Of a DNA stretch of 5,608 nucleotides, positions 1-3,923 are shown piece by piece; the first letter of the stretch is position 1, and each line of letters starts with the position of its first letter. The notes beneath the pieces are model-generated. The model ran no database searches and was not told the origin of the DNA. It saw only the letters and a list, made by a program, of their open reading frames with translations. The position numbers and the translations under genes are program-made. The stretch comes from an uncultured Collinsella sp. (GTDB lineage Bacteria; Actinomycetota; Coriobacteriia; Coriobacteriales; Coriobacteriaceae). The stretch covers positions 1-5,608 of the forward strand of contig CABUKY010000120.1 of the NCBI GenBank assembly GCA_902492185.1, given 5' to 3'.

Positions 1-748
1 GGCGGTAGTCGGCCGAGCCCCACATATTGGTGCCGTAGCTCAGGGCACGCACGGATGCGGCAAGGGCGCGCAGCTCGTCCTCGGAAGGCTGCTTGCCGAT
101 AAGGCCACATGCCTCGCCCTGCAGCAGGGTCGCGCGCAGCGGACGGGCACCCACGGTGACATGCCAGCTGTTATCCCACCAGGCGGCGGTGACGTTTAAG
201 GAGGGGAAGTCGGTCGCGGCCTTGCGCACGGCCTCGTAGCTCGCACGGTAATCGTGCTTAACGACCACCACGTACTCGATCACGTCGCGCACGTAGCCCA
301 TGTCCACGAACTCGGCGAGCGGCACGCGGCCGGCACCCGTCAGCTCAACGTACGAATCGAGCGCCAAAAAGGCCGAGAGCACGTCCGAGAAGCCAAAGCG
401 GCCGTAAATGCTGCCGCCCACCGTGGCGGTATTACGCAGCTGCACGCCCACGATATCGTGGACGGCAAACTCAAAGACATGGTTGACAAGCGCGTTGAGC
501 TCGGCATGGCGCTCGAGCTGGCGCAGGGTGCACATGGCACCGATGCGAAACTCGGTCTCGGTCTCCTCGATCTGATCGAGTCCGCAGGCCGAAAGGTCAA
601 TCGCCGTCGCCACGCGACGCGAACCCAGGCGCATCCAGATGCCACCGCCCACAATCTTGTTGTTGCGGTTCTTCTGTAAGAGCTCATAGGCTTCGGCCGC
701 GTTTCCAACACGGACGTAGGTACCGAACTTGAGCACGTTCTCCCCCAT
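1..748 (-). CDS. Molybdenum hydroxylase FAD-binding subunit (xanthine dehydrogenase/CoxM family), 3' end off the window
   Basis: The first 249 residues are present; the stop codon lies beyond the left edge. The family carries electrons through FAD between the 2Fe-2S and molybdopterin subunits of xanthine dehydrogenase-like enzymes. Visible motifs are the start VLKFGTYVRVGNAAEAYELL, the FAD-pyrophosphate loop IVGGGIWMRLG (residues 32-42), and QLRNTATVGGSIYGRFGFSD (103-122), which matches the family's RN-x-AT-x-GG-[NS]-I signature followed by an Asp. The visible end, YGTNMWGSADYR, resembles the usual C-terminal 'GSA-x-YR' segment, so about 30-50 residues are probably missing. The ATG at 746-748 is the first start after an in-frame TAA upstream; its ribosome site (AAAGAG, almost touching the ATG) is weak. 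The 2Fe-2S and Mo subunits would be expected further left (inference). The family is clear, but the substrate is not: xanthine, nicotinate, purine and aromatic hydroxylases share this subunit. Confidence 0.9.
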   Translation of the reverse strand, partial: MGENVLKFGTYVRVGNAAEAYELLQKNRNNKIVGGGIWMRLGSRRVATAIDLSACGLDQIEETETEFRIGAMCTLRQLERHAELNALVNHVFEFAVHDIVGVQLRNTATVGGSIYGRFGFSDVLSAFLALDSYVELTGAGRVPLAEFVDMGYVRDVIEYVVVVKHDYRASYEAVRKAATDFPSLNVTAAWWDNSWHVTVGARPLRATLLQGEACGLIGKQPSEDELRALAASVRALSYGTNMWGSADYR

Positions 749-827
749 CTCTTTACTTGTCCAGTACGTTTAAGTGTACCAAACGAGGGGCCGCACACCG
801 TTTTAGGACAAAATCCACCCACCCATC

Positions 828-902
828 CATAACTTGCGGTGATATACGGACTGATTAGCCGTTCTGGGACGCTAAACAGTCCGTATATCACCGCAAGTTA
901 TG
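828..902. repeat. 75-bp near-perfect palindrome (long inverted repeat)
   Basis: The arms 828-853 and 877-902 are perfect reverse complements over 26 bp. After a single A/A mismatch (854/876), five more pairs follow (855-859 with 871-875), leaving an 11-nt centre at 860-870. That makes 31 of 32 positions paired. No T-run follows on either strand, so it is not a standard intrinsic terminator, and the gdhA terminator lies separately just to its right. It sits about 80 bp upstream of the FAD-subunit gene. It could be a palindromic dispersed repeat or MITE-like element, a transcript-end stabilising hairpin, or a large operator. I see no obvious target-site duplication. The structure is certain; the role is unknown. 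Confidence 0.9.
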
Positions 903-916
903 AGGAGTCCTCCGGG

Positions 917-955
917 ATAGAAAAGGCTCCCAGCCGGAATGGCTGGGAGCCTTAT
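917..955 (-). terminator. Intrinsic terminator of gdhA
   Basis: Arms 923-935 and 941-953 form a 13-bp stem (core GGCTCCCAGCC / GGCTGGGAGCC) around a 5-nt loop. On the minus strand the stem is followed by TTTTCTAT. It lies about 24 bp after the gdhA TAA, in the right orientation to end that transcript. The other strand has no T-tract, so it should act in one direction only. Confidence 0.9.
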
Positions 956-978
956 CGCATGCTATGTCGAGCGAAGAT

Positions 979-2334
979 TTAGCAGACGCCCTGGGCGAGC
1001 ATGGCGTCGGCGACCTTCAGGAAGCCGGCGATGTTGGCGCCCATGACAAAGTTGCCCTCCTGGCCGTACTCCTTGGCGGTGTCGTCCACGTTGTGGAACA
1101 TGCCGCGCATGAGCTGCTCGAGCTTGCCGTCGACCTCCTCGAAGGTCCAGGACAGGTGCTCGGCGTTCTGGCTCATCTCCAGGCCGGACACGAGCACGCC
1201 GCCGGCGTTGGCAGCCTTACCGGGCATAAAGGCGACGCCGTTCTCCTGGAAGTAGGTCGTGGCCTCGATGGTCGTGGGCATGTTCGCTCCCTCGCCGACC
1301 ACCTTGCAGCCGTTGGCGACGAGCGCCTGGGCGTCCTCGAGCAGCAGCGTGTTCTCGCGAGCGCAGGGCAGCGCGATATCGCAGGGAAGCTGCCACACGC
1401 CGCGGCCGTCGCCCTCGTGCCACACGGCGTTAGGCTTCTCGTCAACGTACATAGCGAGCGTAACGCCCTTGTCGTGGCCAGAGCGCTTCTTGTTGTAGAT
1501 GTGCTCGAGCACGGTGTAGTCGATGCCGTCGGGATCCTCGACCCAGCCGTGGGTATCGGAGCAGGCGAGCACCTTGCCGCCGAGCTGAGTGACCTTCTGG
1601 ACCGCGTAGATAGCGACGTTGCCGGAGCCGTGAACGACGACGTTCTTGCCCTCAAAGGAGTCGCCGCGGCTCTTGAGGTACTCGTCCACAAAGTAGGCCA
1701 GACCGTAACCGGTGGCCTCGGTACGGGCGAGCGAGCCGCCAAAGGAGAGGCCCTTGCCGGTAAGAACGCCGGTCCACTCGTTGGTCAGGCGCTTGTACTG
1801 GCCGAACAGGTAGCCCACCTCGCGGCCGCCAACGCCCAGGTCGCCGGCGGGAACGTCGGTGTTGGGGCCGATGTGGCGATAGAGCTCGGTCATGAAGGAC
1901 TGGCAGAAGTGCATGATCTCGTTGTTGGACTTGCCCTTGGGGTCAAAGTCGGAGCCGCCCTTGCCGCCGCCCATGGGAAGGGTGGTCAGGCTGTTCTTGA
2001 GGATTTGCTCCAGGCCCAGGAACTTGAGCATACCCAGGGTGACCGTCGGGTTAAAGCGCAGGCCGCCCTTGTAGGGCCCAATGGCAGAGTTGAACTCGAC
2101 GCGGTAACCGCGGTTGACCTGAACCTTGCCCTGGTCGTCGACCCAGGGGACACGGAACATGACGATGCGCTCGGGCTCGACGAGGCGCTCAAGCAGGGCG
2201 GCCTCCTCGTACTCGGGATGGGCGTCGAGCGCCGGCTGGATGGTACCGAGGATCTCGGTCGCGGCCTGGATGAACTCAGGCTGCTCGGGATAGCGGGCCT
2301 TGAGCTCGTCGAGAACTTTCTGCGTGTAGCTCAT
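979..2334 (-). CDS. gdhA: Glutamate dehydrogenase, hexameric family, 451 aa, probably NADP-type
   Basis: Catalyses reversible reductive amination of 2-oxoglutarate with ammonia to L-glutamate in the cytoplasm. The 451 residues match the usual length of the small hexameric bacterial enzymes (about 447-450). Known catalytic positions of this family align well: K89 in GPYKGGLRF, K113, the catalytic K125 in LPMGGGKGGSDFDPKG, D165 in DVPAGDLGVGGRE, and S383 in NAGGVLVSGLEMSQN. The Rossmann domain has GSGNVA (236-241) and ends its second strand with CSDTHGW. Ser at the second position of this loop, rather than Phe, resembles NADP-using enzymes such as that of E. coli, so biosynthetic ammonia assimilation is my inference. 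The start MSYTQKVL is preceded by GGAGGA four bases upstream; an upstream in-frame extension of 16 residues has no support and would place the ribosome site inside the gene. It stands alone, with its own promoter region and terminator. No truncation or missing key residue is visible. Confidence 0.97.
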   Translation of the reverse strand: MSYTQKVLDELKARYPEQPEFIQAATEILGTIQPALDAHPEYEEAALLERLVEPERIVMFRVPWVDDQGKVQVNRGYRVEFNSAIGPYKGGLRFNPTVTLGMLKFLGLEQILKNSLTTLPMGGGKGGSDFDPKGKSNNEIMHFCQSFMTELYRHIGPNTDVPAGDLGVGGREVGYLFGQYKRLTNEWTGVLTGKGLSFGGSLARTEATGYGLAYFVDEYLKSRGDSFEGKNVVVHGSGNVAIYAVQKVTQLGGKVLACSDTHGWVEDPDGIDYTVLEHIYNKKRSGHDKGVTLAMYVDEKPNAVWHEGDGRGVWQLPCDIALPCARENTLLLEDAQALVANGCKVVGEGANMPTTIEATTYFQENGVAFMPGKAANAGGVLVSGLEMSQNAEHLSWTFEEVDGKLEQLMRGMFHNVDDTAKEYGQEGNFVMGANIAGFLKVADAMLAQGVC

Positions 2335-2343
2335 GCTTCCTCC
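2335..2343 (-). promoter_or_regulatory. Ribosome binding site of gdhA (decides the start)
   Basis: The minus strand reads GGAGGAAGC directly before the ATG at 2332-2334: a strong Shine-Dalgarno GGAGG with a short 4-nt spacer. It supports the 451-residue form over the longer reading frame beginning at 2382. Confidence 0.85.
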
Positions 2344-2400
2344 AATTGATGGAAAAGAAAAGTATCGTTCGAGGCGCCCCATGCGCCGCGAGCTTTATCG

Positions 2401-2430
2401 AGTATGGATAATATCGCACTGTTGCAGCAA
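2401..2430 (-). promoter_or_regulatory. Putative promoter of gdhA
   Basis: On the minus strand, TTGCTG (2425-2430) and CATACT (2401-2406) are separated by 18 bp, a passable sigma-70-like pair, in an AT-richer stretch that also holds TATTAT. It would give a leader of about 60 nt that includes a small GGCGC/GCGCC hairpin (2373-2387). This is by-eye matching in the 257-bp gap between the DUF3343 gene and gdhA; nothing else gene-like is seen in that gap. Confidence 0.35.
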
Positions 2431-2545
2431 AGTTACGCATAAGCCGACGAGCAGATGTTTCGTTTTGATTACGATGCAGGTAGAGGCGTTTTTGAGCGCC
2501 CGACGTACAAATCGCGTGTTTCGAAGCTGTTTCGTCCACATGTTC

Positions 2546-2593
2546 CCAACCACCACATTGGGGACAGGCACCCTTGTGTTGGTGTTGGTGGTT
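2546..2593. repeat. Imperfect stem-loop containing GGGGACAGGCACC, at the end of the DUF3343 gene
   Basis: AACCACCA (2548-2555) pairs with TGGTGGTT (2586-2593), and GGG (2561-2563) can pair with CCC (2571-2573) inside. The right arm overlaps the TAA of the DUF3343 gene. No T-tract follows on the minus strand, so this is at best a weak or factor-dependent terminator. The inner GGGGACAGGCACC resembles a motif I recall as dispersed in many bacterial genomes and possibly REP/RAYT-related; that identification is memory-based and unchecked. Confidence 0.5.
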
Positions 2594-2987
2594 AGAGAAC
2601 GAGCTGATGGTAGTCGGCGGGGGTTATGCGGCCTTCGGTGGCAGTGCGGAAGGCGGAGAGTGCATCGCCCGAGAACGGCATGGCCCAACACAGGCCGCAA
2701 CCTGCGGTAATGGAGCCGGGCAAAGGCATAATGCGCCCGGGCACGCCGGCATCCAGGCACAGCTGCTCGCATTCCATCACATCGAAGGTGCTGTCAAACG
2801 ACACGATAATTTTGCGTTCGTGGTCGAGAGCATCACCGAACGGGCCTTCGCGGTGCGACTCGCGATACGCAGCCGCCGCTGCCTCTTCCTCGGCCGTATG
2901 TCCACAGCCGCCACAGCCGCAGGTGCAAGGCTCGGACCCGTCGCAAGTGCAAGGTTCTCCCGTGTCGGGACAAATATCGTGAGACAT
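2592..2987 (-). CDS. DUF3343 (putative Se/S carrier) protein with Cys-rich N-terminal tail, 131 aa
   Basis: Residues 59-115 match the DUF3343 / putative Se-S carrier fold: a strand with the F-x-ST motif (KIIVSFDSTFDVMECEQL), then AGVPGRIMPLPGSITAGCGLCW. C97 corresponds to the family's single conserved cysteine, and here a second one, C100, follows in a C-G-L-C arrangement. The first 30 residues hold seven cysteines (C6, 13, 15, 21, 23, 25, 28) and end CGCGGCGH, which suggests metal or chalcogen binding (inference). An Ala/Glu-rich linker (31-57) joins the two parts. Members of this family are often found beside selenium genes and have been proposed to move Se or S; no reaction is established that I can cite. 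The ATG at 2985-2987 has GGAG five bases upstream and begins 15 bp after mobA stops, so the two are probably cotranscribed. It is a small soluble protein with no signal peptide. There is no in-frame UGA, so it is not itself a selenoprotein. Confidence 0.82.
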   Translation of the reverse strand: MSHDICPDTGEPCTCDGSEPCTCGCGGCGHTAEEEAAAAAYRESHREGPFGDALDHERKIIVSFDSTFDVMECEQLCLDAGVPGRIMPLPGSITAGCGLCWAMPFSGDALSAFRTATEGRITPADYHQLVL

Positions 2988-3002
2988 GGCAACTCCAATC
3001 GT

Positions 3003-3635
3003 CTAGGCGAGTAACTCGGCCGCCGCAAACTCCTCGGGCGTATTGACGTTTTCGAAGCAGAGCGTCGAGCCGGCGACCGCGACAATCTGAGGCTCGTCCA
3101 AATACCCGGCGTTCACCCGGTCGATCAGGCAGCGGATTCGCTGACGGTCACCGGCGAGCAGCTCTTGGGCAACCGGCGCACACGCGTCACGGCGCCAGAC
3201 GGCGCAAAGCGGCTCAATCCCCCGCTCCTCGCGCGGCACGCACACATCGAGCGCCTCGGCCTCAACATGATCGGCAAGCACGCCGATGAGTTCCGGCGAG
3301 ACAAACGGCATATCGCAGGCGACAATCGCCACGAGCGGCAATCGGGCCGCGGTCAACGAGCTCGCGATGCCGCGCATGGCGCCCGCCGGCCCCTCAAGGT
3401 CCGACACTATTCGCGGCACCAGGCCGCCAAACGCGCGCTCCCTAAGGTAGGCAAGCTCGCTGGGACGCGAAGTCGTCACGACCAACTCGCCGGCAACTGG
3501 CGCCAGCCGACCCAGCACGCGTTCGATGAGCGGCTCGCCGCAAAATGCCATGCGCGCCTTATCGCAACCCATGCGCGACGACAACCCGCCCGCCTGGACG
3601 ACACAAGAAAGATCGGCCCGTCTTACGGTAGTCAT
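3003..3635 (-). CDS. mobA: Molybdenum cofactor guanylyltransferase MobA, 210 aa
   Basis: Transfers GMP from GTP to molybdopterin to make the guanine dinucleotide cofactor (MGD) used by DMSO-reductase-family enzymes such as formate dehydrogenase and nitrate reductase. The nucleotide-binding signature is QAGGLSSRMGCDK (residues 14-26); AGG rather than AAG favours MobA over the cytidylyltransferase MocA. Then come VSDLEGPAGAMRGI (77-90), the metal-binding aspartate in VACDMPFVSPE (105-115; D108), and the C-terminal FENVNTPEEF (194-203). The length fits the family (about 190-210). I chose the ATG at 3633-3635, preceded by GGGGGTGG about 8 nt upstream. An in-frame ATG six codons earlier (3651-3653) is possible. 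The much longer open frame to 3869 is rejected because it runs through the tRNA gene. mobA follows selC and precedes the DUF3343 gene on the same strand. It may be fed by read-through of the selC terminator or by an unrecognised promoter in 3636-3725. Confidence 0.92.
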   Translation of the reverse strand: MTTVRRADLSCVVQAGGLSSRMGCDKARMAFCGEPLIERVLGRLAPVAGELVVTTSRPSELAYLRERAFGGLVPRIVSDLEGPAGAMRGIASSLTAARLPLVAIVACDMPFVSPELIGVLADHVEAEALDVCVPREERGIEPLCAVWRRDACAPVAQELLAGDRQRIRCLIDRVNAGYLDEPQIVAVAGSTLCFENVNTPEEFAAAELLA

Positions 3636-3725
3636 ACGGCAAACCACCCCCATCGGTATGCTCAAAACCCGGCACACGAAGCCAAATACCGTCGCCGATA
3701 AAGCGGGCGGCACGGCAAACCCGTG

Positions 3726-3781
3726 CAAAAACAAAACAGCGCCTTTGCGGCACGCAGCAAGACCGCGAGCACAAAAGCGCT
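3726..3781 (-). terminator. Probable intrinsic terminator after selC
   Basis: On the minus strand AGCGCTTTTG (3772-3781) pairs with CAAAGGCGCT (3738-3747) in a 10-bp stem with one G-U pair. A 24-nt loop can hold minor inner pairing. It is followed by GTTTTGTTTTTG (about 3726-3737). The stem begins 10 bp after the CCA end of selC. A second small hairpin (arms 3710-3715 and 3721-3726, GCACGG/CCGTGC) comes right after the T-tract. The long loop makes this less certain than the gdhA terminator. If active, it would separate selC from mobA. Confidence 0.65.
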
Positions 3782-3790
3782 GGTAGCGTA

Positions 3791-3887
3791 TGGCGGGAAC
3801 GTATGTGAATCGAACACATCCAAGACGTTTTGCACGCCTCGCAACGGTTTTGAGGACCGCGGAGCCCACCGGAGCCCATCCGTTCCC
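3791..3887 (-). tRNA. selC: tRNA-Sec (anticodon UCA), selenocysteine tRNA
   Basis: Decodes UGA as selenocysteine together with SelB. The minus strand folds as a 97-nt tRNA with encoded CCA (3791-3793) and discriminator G (3794). The acceptor is GGGAACGG (3880-3887) against ACGTTCCC (3795-3802), giving seven Watson-Crick pairs plus a G/A apposition at the eighth. The D arm has a 6-bp stem GGGCTC-CGGT-GGGCTC (3862-3877), a tRNA-Sec hallmark. The anticodon arm is GCGGT-CCTCAAA-ACCGT, with TCA at 3851-3853. The long variable arm has an 8-bp stem CGAGGCGT / ACGTCTTG with loop GCAAA (3821-3841). The T arm is ATGTG-TTCGATT-CACAT (3803-3819). The extended D stem, long variable arm, UCA anticodon and adjacent selB together make the identity firm. 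It lies 36 bp after the selB stop on the same strand. Confidence 0.96.
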
Positions 3888-3899
3888 AAGTGCGGCGGT

Positions 3900-3908
3900 A
3901 TTTTACCA
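3900..3908 (-). promoter_or_regulatory. Putative extended -10 promoter of selC
   Basis: The minus strand reads TGGTAAAAT in the short selB-selC gap: an extended -10 (TGn) with TAAAAT, ending 12 bp before the tRNA 5' base. No convincing -35 is seen at 17 bp. It could let selC be made separately from selB, but processing from a selB-selC transcript is equally possible. Confidence 0.4.
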
Positions 3909-3923
3909 AACCGAGCAGCCAAT

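Noticed and set aside
340..891. 183-residue minus-strand open frame and the overlapping plus-strand frame at 254-679
   Set aside because: Both are out of frame with the clear FAD-binding subunit reading (2-748) and show no motifs; the minus-strand one also crosses the palindrome.
964..2349. 461-residue open frame on the plus strand
   Set aside because: Exactly antisense to gdhA, rich in Ala/Leu/Val/Gly/His without domain motifs; a shadow of GC-rich codon use.
2335..2591. Possible small genes in the gap before gdhA
   Set aside because: The frames here (2395-2772, 2276-2539, 2333-2710) overlap flanking genes in other frames, lack ribosome sites and show no protein character; the gap looks regulatory.
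2592..2987. DUF3343 protein as a selenoprotein
   Set aside because: All its cysteines are encoded by sense codons, the stop is TAA and no in-frame TGA is present.
3636..3725. Molybdenum cofactor riboswitch upstream of mobA
   Set aside because: Only short hairpins are seen; I could not recognise the conserved Moco riboswitch core in this 90-nt stretch.
3636..3869. N-terminal extension of MobA up to 288 residues
   Set aside because: It reads through the selC gene and terminator and has no family similarity before residue 73-79 of that frame; the 210-residue form has a plausible ribosome site and family-like length.
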